From assembly GCF_000745345.1 (NCBI RefSeq), contig NZ_JQNR01000003.1, positions 992,001 through 1,056,000 of the forward strand: 64,000 nt of DNA, written 5' to 3'. Below, piece by piece: positions 25,527-36,988 of this stretch. The stretch's first letter is position 1, and the number at the start of each line of letters is the position of its first letter. Under the pieces are notes generated by a model. The model saw only the letters and a program-made list of their open reading frames with translations, was not told the origin of the DNA and did no database searches. Source of the stretch: Actinacidiphila yeochonensis CN732. GTDB taxonomy: Bacteria; Actinomycetota; Actinomycetes; Streptomycetales; Streptomycetaceae. A program made the translations under genes and the position numbers.

Positions 25527-27076
25527 ACGGCAGCCCGTCCGCGGCGGCGCCGCGCACCGCCCCCGGCCCGGACGCCCCGGCGGTCTCCCCCGGCACCGCC
25601 GACCGGCTCTTCGAGACGGCCGCCAAGGTCGCCGACGCCGTCCTCTACGAGGGCTACGTCCTCTACCCCTACCGCGCCTCCGCCGCCAAGAACCGGATGC
25701 GCTGGCAGTTCGGCGTACTCGCGCCCCCGTCCTGGGACGGCGTCGGCGGCGAGTCGCGCGCCCAGCGCACCGAGTGCCTGGTCGAGCCGCGCGGCGACGC
25801 CCTGCTCCACGTCCGGCTGCGGTTCCTGCGGGTCCAGCGGCGCACCGTCGAACAGCCGTGCCCTGGCGGCGGCTTCGAGCCGGCCGACCGCCTCGACCTG
25901 CCCGACCGGGTCCTGGTCCCCTGGGACGAGGGCGTCGAGGAGCAGGCCGACGTGACCGCCGCCGTCAGCGCCCTGACCGGCCGCGGCGTCGAGGTGCCGG
26001 TGTGGCTGCCGGAGGGCAGCGACACCGAGGAGGTCCGGGACGGCTCCGGCGCCGTGGCGGGCCGGCTGGTCCGCCGCCGGGAGCGGATCGACGCGCTGCT
26101 GCGGCTGACCGCGGCCGAGGTTCCCGGGCCCTGCCGCCTGCTGCGGCTGACCGCCGTGGTGGAGAACACCGGCGCCTGCCCGGCCGACCCGTCCGCCGGC
26201 GCGTCCCGCGAGCAGATGCTGCCGTACGCGCTCGTCTCGGCGCACCTGATGCTCGGGGTGGACAGCGGCGGCTTCCTGTCGATGGCCGACCCGCCGCTCT
26301 GGGCGGCCGGCGCCGCGGCCGGGTGCCGCAGCGAGCACACCTGGCCGGTGCTGGCCGGGCGGGAGGGCCGCGCCGACGTGGTGCTGTCCTCGCCGATCAT
26401 CCTGGAGGACCATCCCCGGCTCGCGCCGGAGAGCCCCGGCGCCCTGTACGACGCGCTGGAGATCGACGAGATCCTGACGCTGCGCACGGCCACCCTCACC
26501 GAGGAGGAGAAGCGGGAGGCGCGCGGCACCGACGCACGCGCCGGAGCCGTCGTCGACCTCGCCGACTCGATGCCGCCGGAGGTGCTGGAGCGGCTGCACG
26601 GCGCGGTCCGCTCCCTGCGCGCGGTCACCGGCGAGGCGCCGGACGGCCTCGCGGGGGCCGGCTCCCGTGGAGGCTTCGGCGGCTTCGGCGGCCTCGACGA
26701 GCCCCCCGTGCTGACCACGCCGGGCGACGAGGCGGCCGAGCGGGCCGCCGAGGAGCTGATGCGGCCCCAGGCGCCCTGGTGGGACCCGGCGGCCGACGCG
26801 AGCGTGGACCCGGAGCGCGACCGGGTGCTGGTCGACGGCACGCTGGTCGGCGCCGGAGACCGGGTGGTGCTGCGGCCGGGCCGACGGCGCACCGACGCGC
26901 AGGACATGTTCCTGCACGGCCGCACCGCGCTGGTCGAGGCGGTGCTGCACGACGTCGACGGCAGTGTCCACCTCGCCGTGGTCGTCGACGGCGACCCGGG
27001 TGCCGAACTCCAGCGGGCGCAGGGCAGGTTCCGGTACTTCCAGCCCGACGAGGTGGCCCTCCAGGAGGACACGTGA
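25523..27076 (+). CDS. Hydrogenase-associated protein of unknown function (517 aa)
   Basis: The GTG start overlaps the DUF6084 stop. Residues about 30-70 (ADRLFETAAKVADAVLYEGY, then VLYPYRASAAKNRMRWQFG) form the most distinctive block. The middle contains EEQADVTAAVSAL and LVVENTG-like strands (RLLRLTAVVENTGACP) and HTWPVLAGREGRADVVLSSP. A Gly-rich linker (GAGSRGGFGGFGGLDE) precedes a C-terminal block with WWDPAADASV, LVDGTLVGAGDRVVLRPG and VEAVLHDVDGSVHLAVVVDG. No enzyme motif or cluster-binding Cys set is obvious. It is the largest uncharacterised gene of the hydrogenase island. A structural or assembly role is possible but unproven. Confidence 0.85.
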   Translation: MNGSPSAAAPRTAPGPDAPAVSPGTADRLFETAAKVADAVLYEGYVLYPYRASAAKNRMRWQFGVLAPPSWDGVGGESRAQRTECLVEPRGDALLHVRLRFLRVQRRTVEQPCPGGGFEPADRLDLPDRVLVPWDEGVEEQADVTAAVSALTGRGVEVPVWLPEGSDTEEVRDGSGAVAGRLVRRRERIDALLRLTAAEVPGPCRLLRLTAVVENTGACPADPSAGASREQMLPYALVSAHLMLGVDSGGFLSMADPPLWAAGAAAGCRSEHTWPVLAGREGRADVVLSSPIILEDHPRLAPESPGALYDALEIDEILTLRTATLTEEEKREARGTDARAGAVVDLADSMPPEVLERLHGAVRSLRAVTGEAPDGLAGAGSRGGFGGFGGLDEPPVLTTPGDEAAERAAEELMRPQAPWWDPAADASVDPERDRVLVDGTLVGAGDRVVLRPGRRRTDAQDMFLHGRTALVEAVLHDVDGSVHLAVVVDGDPGAELQRAQGRFRYFQPDEVALQEDT

Positions 27077-27729
27077 CCGCCGCTTCCAGCACCTCCAACC
27101 CGGCCGGCGCCCCCGCGTCCGGCGGACGCACCCTCGTGGCGGGCCTGGGCAACATCTTCCTCGGCGACGACGGGTTCGGCGTGACGGCCGTGCACCGCCT
27201 GATGCGCCAGGACCTGCCGCCGGGGGTGGAGACCGCCGACGTCGGGGTACGCGGCGTCCACCTGGCCTACCAGCTGCTCGACGGCTACGACACCGTCGTC
27301 CTGCTGGACGCCACCGCCCGCGGCGGCACCCCCGGAACCGTCTACCTCGTCGAGGACGCCGAACCCGAAGCGCCCGCCTCGTCCGGCGTCTCCGCCGCGG
27401 GCGCCGGCGCCGTCATCGACGGGCACCGCATGACCCCCGACGCCGTCCTCGCCCTGCTGGCAACGCTCAGCGCGGGCACCGGCGGGCGGCGGCCGCGCCG
27501 GATCGCCGTCGTGGGATGCGAACCGGCCTGCCTGGACGAGGGGATCGGCCTGAGCGACGCCGTCGCCGCGGCCGTGGACCCGGCCGTGGACACCGTCCTG
27601 CGCCTGCTGGCGGACGCGGCCGCCGCCCGTCGCCCCGGCGCGGACGGTGCCATCGGGGCCGGAGCCGCCCTTCCCCCCACCGGCCGCCCGCAGAGGCGGC
27701 GGCCCACCGACAAGGAGTTGCAGCCATGA
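27073..27729 (+). CDS. Hydrogenase maturation protease (HyaD/HycI family)
   Basis: A 218-residue Ni-dependent endopeptidase expected to clip the HhyL C-terminal peptide after nickel insertion. Family motifs are GLGNIFLGDDGFG (with the Asp that binds Ni), DVGVRGVHLAYQLLDGYD and VVLLDAT, and His in IDGHRMTP. Length is longer than typical (about 150-170) because of Ala/Pro-rich ends. The GTG start overlaps the upstream stop (GTGA), and the stop overlaps the start of the next gene (ATGA). Confidence 0.9.
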   Translation: MTAASSTSNPAGAPASGGRTLVAGLGNIFLGDDGFGVTAVHRLMRQDLPPGVETADVGVRGVHLAYQLLDGYDTVVLLDATARGGTPGTVYLVEDAEPEAPASSGVSAAGAGAVIDGHRMTPDAVLALLATLSAGTGGRRPRRIAVVGCEPACLDEGIGLSDAVAAAVDPAVDTVLRLLADAAAARRPGADGAIGAGAALPPTGRPQRRRPTDKELQP

Positions 27730-27830
27730 CGAAGATCGTGCTCGGCGGCGTCGCGGCCGCGGCGCTGGCCGCCCTGGTCGCGGTGAACATCCCCGACATC
27801 CGGCGGTACCTGAGAATCCGCGGCATGTGA
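27726..27830 (+). CDS. DUF6893-type 34-residue membrane peptide
   Basis: MTKIVLGGVAAAALAALVAV forms a single hydrophobic helix followed by the basic, polar tail RRYLRIRGM. The ATG overlaps the protease stop (ATGA) and the codon use fits the host. This tiny gene is easy to miss. The same kind of peptide is annotated as DUF6893 in Streptomyces hydrogenase loci. It could tether the otherwise soluble hydrogenase complex to the membrane (inference). 154 bp without a gene follow before hypA. Confidence 0.85.
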   Translation: MTKIVLGGVAAAALAALVAVNIPDIRRYLRIRGM

Positions 27831-27984
27831 GGCGCGCGGGGGCTCGCCGAGGCGCCCCCGCCGTACGGGCGACGGTGCGGCGCCCCGGCGGCGTGTCGCG
27901 TCCGGGCCCGTGGCCGCCGGCCCTGTACTGGGGAGGTCCGGGTGCTCCCGGGCCGTCCGGTACGGGGGCGTCGGGGAGTTGTCC

Positions 27985-28392
27985 ATGCACGAGATGTCCA
28001 TCGCGCTCGCGGTGGTCGGCCAGGTCGAGGACGCCGCGCGCGCCGCGGGCCGGACCGGCGTCGACACCGTGACCCTGCGCGTGGGCGAACTCGCCGGCGT
28101 GGTGCCCGACTCCCTCCACTTCTGCTTCGACCTCGCCTGTGAGGGCACCCTCGCGGCCGGGGCCCGGCTGGTCACCGAGCGGGTGCCCGGCCGCGCCCGC
28201 TGCGGCGGCTGCGCCGGTGAGTGGCCGACCGGCCTGCCGCCCCAGCTGTGCTGCCCGCGGTGCGGCGCGGCGGCGGCCGGACTGCTGTCCGGGCGGGAGC
28301 TGGAGATCGCCGCGGTGTCGTGGTCGGGCCCGCCGGCCCCCGAGGCCGGCCGGCCGCCCGAGCCGGCCGGAGTTCCCCACGAGGAGCGTTGA
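27985..28392 (+). CDS. hypA: Hydrogenase maturation nickel metallochaperone HypA
   Basis: 135 residues starting MHEMSIALAVV, whose His2 and Glu3 are the nickel ligands. The zinc site is CGGC followed by CCPRCG. It delivers Ni2+ to the large subunit together with HypB. The C-terminal 20 residues (PPAPEAGRPPEPAG) are a low-complexity extension. It starts the hypABFCDE block, 154 bp after the membrane-peptide gene. Confidence 0.95.
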   Translation: MHEMSIALAVVGQVEDAARAAGRTGVDTVTLRVGELAGVVPDSLHFCFDLACEGTLAAGARLVTERVPGRARCGGCAGEWPTGLPPQLCCPRCGAAAAGLLSGRELEIAAVSWSGPPAPEAGRPPEPAGVPHEER

Positions 28393-28396
28393 GACC

Positions 28397-29383
28397 ATGT
28401 GCCGTACCGACGACCTGCGCACCGCGGTGCTCGGCAGGAACGACCGTGCCGCCGACGTGCTGCGGGCCGAACTCGCCGCCCGCGGCACCGTGCTGGTGAA
28501 CCTGCTGTCCAGCCCCGGCAGCGGCAAGACCGCGCTGCTGGAGGCGGAGCTCGCCCTCGCCGGGCGGCGCGGCGTCCCGGTGGCGGCGCTCACCGCGGAC
28601 CTCGCCACCGAGAACGACGCGACCCGGCTGGCCCGCTCGGGCGCTCCGGTGCGGCAGGTGCTCACCGACGGGCTGTGCCACCTGGAGACGGACATGCTCC
28701 GCGGCCACCTCGACGGGTGGCTGCCGCCACGGACCCGGCTGCTGTTCGTGGAGAACGTCGGCAACCTCGTCTGCCCCGCCTCCTACGACCTGGGCGAGAC
28801 GCTGCGGGTGGTCCTCGCGTCCGTCACCGAGGGCGAGGACAAGCCGCTGAAGTACCCGACCGCCTTCGGCCTGGCCCACCTGGTGGTCATCACCAAGGAG
28901 GACATCGCCGCGGCGGTCGGGTTCGACCGGGACGCCTTCCTCGCCAACGTCCACCGGGTCAATCCGGGGGTCGAGGTGGTCTCGACCTCGGCCCGCGGCG
29001 GCCAGGGCGTCGGGCTGCTGCTCGACCGGGCGCTGGCGGCGGGTGCCGGCGGCCCGGTCCACCGCCCGGTGATGGCCACCGCCCTCGCCGCGACAGGGCA
29101 CGGTCACGCGCACGGGAACGGTCACGGGCTCGGGAACGGGAACGGGAACGGCCCGGTGCCCGGCGGCGAACCCGGACCGGGCCCCGCTTCCGGCCCCGTC
29201 CACGACGGCCCGCAGACGCACCCGCACCCCCACGACCACCCGCCCGTCCACGACCACGACCACGACCAGGCCCGCTCCCACGACCGCCCGCACCCCGCCA
29301 CCGCCGCGCCCGGCGACCCGCACGGCCACGACGGCCACGGCAGCGGCCGGGACGGCACCCGCGCCCCCGCCGGGACGCGCTGA
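28397..29383 (+). CDS. hypB: Hydrogenase nickel incorporation GTPase HypB, C-terminal His-rich tail
   Basis: 328 residues. The G domain has P-loop SSPGSGKT, ENDATRL, LFVENVGNLVCP and a KEDIAAAVG base-recognition region. HypB couples GTP hydrolysis to nickel insertion. In most species with a His-rich stretch it lies at the N terminus; here the N terminus is short (MCRTDDLRTAVLGRND) and a His/Gly/Pro/Asp-rich tail occupies about residues 233-320 (GHGHAHGNGHG, HPHPHDHPPVHDHDHDQ, HGHDGHG). The tail probably stores or buffers nickel. The start is 4 bp after hypA. Confidence 0.94.
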   Translation: MCRTDDLRTAVLGRNDRAADVLRAELAARGTVLVNLLSSPGSGKTALLEAELALAGRRGVPVAALTADLATENDATRLARSGAPVRQVLTDGLCHLETDMLRGHLDGWLPPRTRLLFVENVGNLVCPASYDLGETLRVVLASVTEGEDKPLKYPTAFGLAHLVVITKEDIAAAVGFDRDAFLANVHRVNPGVEVVSTSARGGQGVGLLLDRALAAGAGGPVHRPVMATALAATGHGHAHGNGHGLGNGNGNGPVPGGEPGPGPASGPVHDGPQTHPHPHDHPPVHDHDHDQARSHDRPHPATAAPGDPHGHDGHGSGRDGTRAPAGTR

Positions 29384-29390
29384 GGCGCGG

Positions 29391-31907
29391 GTGACCACCG
29401 ACTCCCCCGTCGCCGGCCCGGGCCCGGTACGGCGCCGGGTCACGGTCTCCGGGGTGGTCCAGGGGGTCGGCTTCCGCCCCCACGTCTACGGGCTGGCCCG
29501 TGAGCTGGCCCTGACCGGCCATGTGTCCAACACCGACGCGGGCGTCGTCGCCGAGGTGGAGGGCGCCCCCGAGGCCGTCGCCGCGTTCTGCGCCCGGGTG
29601 GGCGGGCAGGCGCCGCCGCTGGCCGTCGTCCAGGGGGTGCGCCACGAGGACCTCCCGCCGCTCGGCGGCGCCGGGTTCGCCATCGCGCCCTCCGTCGCCG
29701 GCGGCGGGGCCCGCACCCTCGTCTCCCCCGACACCGCGACCTGCGACGCGTGCCTGGCCGAGCTGCGCGACCCCGCCGACCGCCGCCACCGCCACCCGTT
29801 CATCACCTGCACCCACTGCGGCCCGCGCTTCACCATCGTCACCGGCCTGCCGTACGACCGCGCCAGCACCACGATGGCCGGCTTCCCGATGTGCGCCGCC
29901 TGCGCCCGTGAGTACTCCGACCCGGCCGACCGGCGCTTCCACGCCCAACCGGTGTGCTGCCACGACTGCGGGCCCCGGCTGTGGCTGGACACCGGCGGCG
30001 GACCCTCGTCCGGCCCGCCGGACCCGGTCGCCGGGGCGCGGGAGCTGCTGGCCGCCGGCGCCGTCGTGGCCGTCAAGGGGCTCGGCGGCTACCACCTGGC
30101 CTGCGACGCGGCCGACCCCCGGGCGGTGGCGCTGCTGCGCCGCCGCAAGGACCGCGGTGCCAAGCCGTTCGCGCTCATGGCGGCCGGCCTCGCGGACGTC
30201 GCGGCGGTCGCGGCGATCGGCACGGCCGAACGGGCGCTGCTCACCGGCCCCCGGCGGCCCGTCGTGCTGCTGCGGCGACACGGCAGGGACGCCGGACCGA
30301 TCGCCGAGGCCGTGGCCCCCGGCAGCGCCGACCTCGGCGTCATGCTGCCCTACACCCCGCTGCACCACCTGCTGCTGGGCCTGCCCGGCGACCCGCCCGG
30401 GCCACGGCTGCTGGTGATGACCAGCGGCAACCGGGGCGGCGAGCCGATCGCCACCGGCGACGCGGAGGCCCGTGAGCGGCTGGCCGGCCTCGCCGACGCC
30501 TGGCTCGGCCACGACCGCCCGATCCACGTGCCCTGCGACGACTCGGTGGTCCGCGTCTGCGACGGCGAGGTGCTGCCGGTGCGCCGCTCCCGCGGCTACG
30601 CGCCCTTCCCCGTCGCGCTGCCGTTCCCCGTCGAGCCGGCGCTGGCCACCGGCGGCGACCTCAAGAACACCTTCTGCCTGGGCGAGGGCCGCCAGGCGTG
30701 GCTCTCGGCCCACGTCGGCGACATGGACGACCTCGCCACGCTCACCGCCTTCGAGCGCGCGGAGCGGCAGTTGGAGTCCATCACCCGGGTCGTGCCGCGG
30801 CTGCTGGCCGCCGACCGGCACCCCGGCTACCGCTCGGTGCGCTGGGCGCGCGGTGCGGCGGCGGGGCGCCCGCTGCGGCAGGTGCAGCACCACCACGCCC
30901 ACGTCGCCGCCGTGATGGCCGAGAACGGCCTGGACGGCTCCCGTCCCGTCCTCGGCGTCGCCTTCGACGGCACCGGGTACGGCGACGACGGGGCTGTGTG
31001 GGGCGGCGAGTTCCTGGTCGCGGACTACGACGGGTACGAGCGCGCCGCCCATCTGGCGTACGTGCCCCTGCCCGGCGGCGACGCGGCGGTGCGCCGCCCG
31101 TACCGGATGGCGGTGGCCCACCTGCGGGCGGCCGGCCTGCCCCGGCACCCGTCGCTGCCCTGCTGCGCCGCCTGCCCGCCCGGCGAACTCGCCCTGCTGG
31201 AACGCCAGCTGGAGCTGGGCCTGAACTGCGTGCCGACGTCCAGCATGGGCCGGCTCTTCGACGCGGTCTCGGCGCTGGCCGGGGTCTGCCAGCAGGCCGG
31301 GTACGAGGCGCAGGCGGCCGTCGAGTTGGAGGCGGCTGCCTGCGCCTTCCCCGGGCCCGACGGCGTCGGCCCCGGGGGCCCGTACTCCTTTGCCCTGCGT
31401 GCCCGGCCGCGGCCGGGAGGGACCGAGGGGCCGCGGCCGGGGGGGACCGAGGGTCCGCTGCTGCTGGACCCTGCGCCGGTGCTCGCGGCCGTGGTCGCCG
31501 ACGTCCGGGCCGGCGTGGCCGCGTCCGTGGTGGCCGCCCGCTTCCACGCGGCGGTCGCGGACGCCGTCCGCCGCACGTGCGGGCTGCTGCGCGAGCGCAC
31601 CGGGCTGGAGACCGTGGCGCTCAGCGGCGGCGTGTTCGGCAACGTGCTGCTGGCCTCGGCAGCCGCCCGGGCGCTGCGCGAGGACGGCTTCACCGTGCTG
31701 CGGCACCGGCTGGTGCCCCCGAACGACGGCGGCCTGGCCCTCGGCCAGTTGGCCGTCGCCGCCCGCCGTCCCTCGCCGCCCGGCCCACCGTCCGGACTGC
31801 GGCCTGGCCCGCTGTCCGGCCCGCGGCCGAGCACCGCCGAGGGCCCCAACTGTGCCGGGGACGACCCCGGACATCCGGTCGACGCATCCGGTCGTCGACG
31901 AACGTGA
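29391..31907 (+). CDS. hypF: Carbamoyltransferase HypF
   Basis: 838 residues. Makes the thiocarbamate that becomes the cyanide ligands of the NiFe site. Domains in order: acylphosphatase-like (VSGVVQGVGFRPHVYGLA), four CxxC zinc-finger half-sites (CDACL, CTHCG, CAAC, CHDCG), a YrdC-like domain (VVAVKGLGGYHLACDA, LLVMTSGNRGGEP) and a Kae1-like carbamoyltransferase domain (VQHHHAHVAAVM, VAFDGTGYGDDG). The C-terminal VALSGGVFGNVLL and PPNDGGLALGQ are conserved. The GTG start is 7 bp after hypB. Confidence 0.95.
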   Translation: MTTDSPVAGPGPVRRRVTVSGVVQGVGFRPHVYGLARELALTGHVSNTDAGVVAEVEGAPEAVAAFCARVGGQAPPLAVVQGVRHEDLPPLGGAGFAIAPSVAGGGARTLVSPDTATCDACLAELRDPADRRHRHPFITCTHCGPRFTIVTGLPYDRASTTMAGFPMCAACAREYSDPADRRFHAQPVCCHDCGPRLWLDTGGGPSSGPPDPVAGARELLAAGAVVAVKGLGGYHLACDAADPRAVALLRRRKDRGAKPFALMAAGLADVAAVAAIGTAERALLTGPRRPVVLLRRHGRDAGPIAEAVAPGSADLGVMLPYTPLHHLLLGLPGDPPGPRLLVMTSGNRGGEPIATGDAEARERLAGLADAWLGHDRPIHVPCDDSVVRVCDGEVLPVRRSRGYAPFPVALPFPVEPALATGGDLKNTFCLGEGRQAWLSAHVGDMDDLATLTAFERAERQLESITRVVPRLLAADRHPGYRSVRWARGAAAGRPLRQVQHHHAHVAAVMAENGLDGSRPVLGVAFDGTGYGDDGAVWGGEFLVADYDGYERAAHLAYVPLPGGDAAVRRPYRMAVAHLRAAGLPRHPSLPCCAACPPGELALLERQLELGLNCVPTSSMGRLFDAVSALAGVCQQAGYEAQAAVELEAAACAFPGPDGVGPGGPYSFALRARPRPGGTEGPRPGGTEGPLLLDPAPVLAAVVADVRAGVAASVVAARFHAAVADAVRRTCGLLRERTGLETVALSGGVFGNVLLASAAARALREDGFTVLRHRLVPPNDGGLALGQLAVAARRPSPPGPPSGLRPGPLSGPRPSTAEGPNCAGDDPGHPVDASGRRRT

Positions 31908-31923
31908 GAGCTAGGAGAGCGGT

Positions 31924-32294
<371 letters not shown>

Positions 32295-32298
<4 letters not shown>

Positions 32299-33428
32299 AG
32301 TACATCGAGGAGTTCCAGAACCCGGACCTCGCGAAGCGGCTGCTGGACGAGATCCACGCGACCGTCACCCGGCCCTGGGCGCTGATGGAGGTGTGCGGCG
32401 GGCAGACCCACTCGATCATTCGGCACGGCATCGACCAGTTGCTGCCCGAGCAGATCGAGCTGATCCACGGCCCCGGCTGCCCGGTGTGCGTCACCCCGCT
32501 CGAAATGATCGACAAGGCGCTGGAGATCGCCTCCCGGCCCGGTGTCCTCTTCTGCTCCTTCGGCGACATGCTGCGGGTGCCGGGGTCCGGCCGCGACCTG
32601 TTCCAGGTCCGGGCGGCAGGCGGTGACGTCCGCGTCGTCTACTCGCCGCTGGACGCGCTGAAGCTGGCCCGGCAGAACCCCGACCGGCAGGTGGTGTTCT
32701 TCGGGATCGGCTTCGAGACCACCGCGCCGCCCAATGCCATGGCCGTCCACCAGGCCGCCCGGCTGGGCGTGCCGAACTTCAGCATGCTGGTCTCGCACGT
32801 GCGCGTCCCACCCGCCATCGAGGCGATCATGTGCTCACCGGACTGCCGGGTGGACGCCTTCCTGGCCGCCGGGCACGTGTGCAGCGTCATGGGCACCGGC
32901 GAGTACCCGGAGCTGGCCGAGCGGTTCCGGGTGCCGATCGTCGTCACCGGCTTCGAACCGCTGGACATCCTGGAGGGCGTACGCCGCTCCGTGCGCCAGC
33001 TGGAAGCCGGCCGGCACACCGTCGAGAACGCCTACCCGAGGGCCGTGCGCCCGGAGGGCAACCCGGCGGCGCGGGCGATGCTCGCCGATGTCTTCGAGGT
33101 CACCGACCGTGCCTGGCGCGGCATCGGGACCATCCCCGGCAGCGGCTGGCGGCTCTCCGAGCGCTACCGCGCCTTCGACGCCGAGCACCGCTTCTCCGTC
33201 GAGGACGTCACCACCCTCGAACCGGCCGCCTGCCGGGCCGGCGAGGTCCTCCAAGGGCTTCTCAAGCCGCACGAGTGCGAGGCCTTCGGCACCGTCTGCA
33301 CCCCGCGCACCCCGCTCGGCGCCACGATGGTCTCCAGCGAGGGGGCCTGCGCCGCGTACTACCTCTACCGACGCCTCGGCGGCACGCCCGTGCCCGCCGC
33401 CGGCAAGGAGGCGAACCCCGTTGGCTGA
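32295..33428 (+). CDS. hypD: Hydrogenase formation protein HypD
   Basis: A 377-residue Fe-S scaffold on which the Fe(CN)2CO moiety is built. Motifs are [42 protein letters not shown] and the C-terminal cluster-binding region ([25 protein letters not shown]). Length and all the expected cysteines are present. The GTG overlaps the hypC stop. Confidence 0.96.
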
Positions 33429-34620
33429 CAGCACCACCGCCCGCGCCCTGGCCGGCGGCACCGTCCCGCCGCCCGCCCGGATCGACGGGCCGGCGGACCC
33501 GGTCCCCGCCGCGGACACCACGACCGCCGGAGCCGCCACGTCCGCCGGAGCCACAACGTCCGCCGAACCCACCGTGGACTTCTCCGGCTGGACCTGCCCG
33601 GCGCCGTTGCGCGACCAGCCGCACATCGTGATGGGCCACGGCGGCGGGGGCGCCCTGTCCGCCGAACTGGTCGAGCACGTCTTCGCACCCGCGTTCGGCG
33701 GCGCCGCGCTCGCGCAGCTCGGCGACTCGGCCGTGCTGGCGCTGGGGGGCGCGCGGCTGGCGTTCTCCACCGACTCCTACGTGGTGCGCCCGCTGTTCTT
33801 CCCCGGCGGCAGCATCGGCGACCTGGCCGTCAACGGCACGGTCAACGACCTGGCGATGAGCGGCGCACGGCCGGCCTACCTGTCGTGCGGCTTCATCCTG
33901 GAGGAGGGGGTGGCGACGGCCACCGTCGCCGAGGTCGCGCGGGCGCTGGGCGAGGCGGCCCGGGTCGCCGGGGTGGAGGTGGCCACCGGCGACACCAAGG
34001 TGGTGGAGGCCGGCCACGGCGACGGCGTCTACATCAACACCGCCGGCATCGGCCTGGTCCCCGAGGGCGTCGACATCCGGCCGCAGCGGGCGGTACCCGG
34101 CGACGTCGTCCTGCTCAGCGGCCCGGTCGGGGCGCACGGGGTCGCCATCATGAGCGTCCGCGAGGGCTTGGAGTTCGGCGTCGATGTCCGCAGCGACACC
34201 GCGCCCCTGAACGGCCTGGTCGAGGCCGTGCTCGGTGCCACCAAGGACGTGCACGTGCTGCGCGACCCGACCCGGGGCGGGTTGGCGGCCTCACTCAACG
34301 AGATCGCGGCGGCCTCCGGGGTCGGGGTCGCGGTGCGCGAGCGGGACGTGCCGGTGCCGCCGGAGGTCGCCAACGCGTGCGCGATCCTGGGGCTGGACCC
34401 CTGGTACGTGGCAAACGAGGGCCGCATGGTGGCGTTCGTACCACGTGAGCACGCCGACGCCGTCCTCGCCGCCATGCGGGCCCACCCGATGGGCGCGCAG
34501 GCCGCGGTGATCGGGGAGTGCGTGGAGGAGCATCCGGGCATGGTGGTGGCCCGGACCGGGCTCGGCGGTACCCGCGTCGTCGACCTGCCCTTGGGCGAGC
34601 AACTGCCGAGGATCTGCTGA
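33421..34620 (+). CDS. hypE: Hydrogenase expression/formation protein HypE
   Basis: 399 residues. Dehydrates the thiocarbamoyl group on its own C-terminal Cys to a cyanide donor. The PurM-like ATP-binding fold is seen in [43 protein letters not shown] and [15 protein letters not shown], and the chain ends PRIC with the essential terminal Cys. The TTG start at 33421 overlaps hypD by 8 bp, and an AAGGAGG site lies 10 bp upstream. About 55 Ala/Thr-rich residues precede the conserved domain, longer than usual. It is the last gene of the island. Confidence 0.94.
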   Translation: MADSTTARALAGGTVPPPARIDGPADPVPAADTTTAGAATSAGATTSAEPTVDFSGWTCPAPLRDQPHIVMGHGGGGALSAELVEHVFAPAFGGAALAQLGDSAVLALGGARLAFSTDSYVVRPLFFPGGSIGDLAVNGTVNDLAMSGARPAYLSCGFILEEGVATATVAEVARALGEAARVAGVEVATGDTKVVEAGHGDGVYINTAGIGLVPEGVDIRPQRAVPGDVVLLSGPVGAHGVAIMSVREGLEFGVDVRSDTAPLNGLVEAVLGATKDVHVLRDPTRGGLAASLNEIAAASGVGVAVRERDVPVPPEVANACAILGLDPWYVANEGRMVAFVPREHADAVLAAMRAHPMGAQAAVIGECVEEHPGMVVARTGLGGTRVVDLPLGEQLPRIC

Positions 34621-35136
34621 ACGGTCCCACTGGACCGAGCAGACCGGGTGGACCGCGTGGACCGGGTGGACCGCGTGGACCGGGGGCGGTGGCTCCCGCC
34701 ACGCAGCGGGACCACCGCGCCCAGGCCGCCTCGGGCCTTCGAGTCCACGGTACGTATCCACGCTCGTATGCGCCTGCCTCGTAGGCACCTGCCTCGTACC
34801 CGCCCACGAGGAGACGGAAGGTGGCGCAGGCTTGCTCCCGGCCGTCCGGCACCCGCGGGGCGCGGGCGGCCGGGAGCGGATGGGCCCGGAGGGGTGGGAG
34901 CGGGGCTGGAGGCCGCCGAAGCGGGGATGGCGGGCGGGATCGCCGGGGGCCTGTCATCACGGCACGCCCGGGAGCTGGACCCGGGCCGGGAATAAGCAGG
35001 ACGCGGCAGTACCGGGCGACCACATGCGGGGCGTATTTCCCGCTTTTAAGATGGATTTGCCCGATCCGGGACAGGGAACTCACCGAGGGTTCCTTCCCGG
35101 TGGTGACAGCCCGTAGTACGAGGAGGCTGGTCACGG
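34621..35136. other. Intergenic region with 9-bp repeats, upstream of the sigma factor
   Basis: 516 bp with no supportable gene. At 34633-34686 are six copies of the 9-bp unit GACCGNGTG, alternating GACCGGGTG and GACCGCGTG, right after hypE. At 35054-35069 is GATTTGCCCGATCCGG, nearly identical to the element upstream of dynA. The A/T-rich patch around 35040-35056 is where the sigma-gene promoter may lie. Confidence 0.6.
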
Positions 35137-36513
<1,377 letters not shown>

Positions 36514-36988
36514 GCCGCCCGGCCACGCCTTGGCGGCGGCCGGACGGGTTCGCCGCGGCCTTCCCGGCGGGCCCCCGGTGGAGCCGGCTCTCCACGCCGG
36601 CCGACTCCGCACCTACCTACCCGCGCCTACGCCGGAGCGTCACCGACACCGCATCAGCGGCGGCTGCCGCACGGCCTCATAGCGACAGTTCCGACGACAC
36701 ACCCGAGGGGCGCTTCGAGGGGACACCCGACAGGGCGTTCCGACCCTTCTACGACGACCCACGTTCCCCCACCGCATCCCGCTTCCCGCCCGTCTCTCCG
36801 CAGATGGGCACGTGCCGGATTGTTTACCTGTAAGGGCTACGGGGCCCATCGGACGGTGTGAGAAGGTGTGCGACTGAGCGCACCGGCAGACTTCGAGCAC
36901 CTGTCGGCACCACGGTCGGCCGGGCGGCCGTTACGGGCGGTCATGGGCCAACCCGGCGAGCGAGCAGACGATGCGAGGGTCGTTGCGC
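36514..36988. other. Intergenic region between sigma factor and MarR genes
   Basis: 475 bp without a gene. The low-G+C stretch 36819-36836 contains the palindrome TTACCTGTAA (36824-36833), a possible operator or promoter element for the MarR gene 150 bp downstream. Nothing else recognised. Confidence 0.35.

Noticed and set aside
25669-28764. 1031-residue minus-strand ORF over the hydrogenase accessory genes
   Set aside because: Shadow of high third-position G/C in the plus-strand genes; Arg/Ser-rich low-complexity sequence with no family features.
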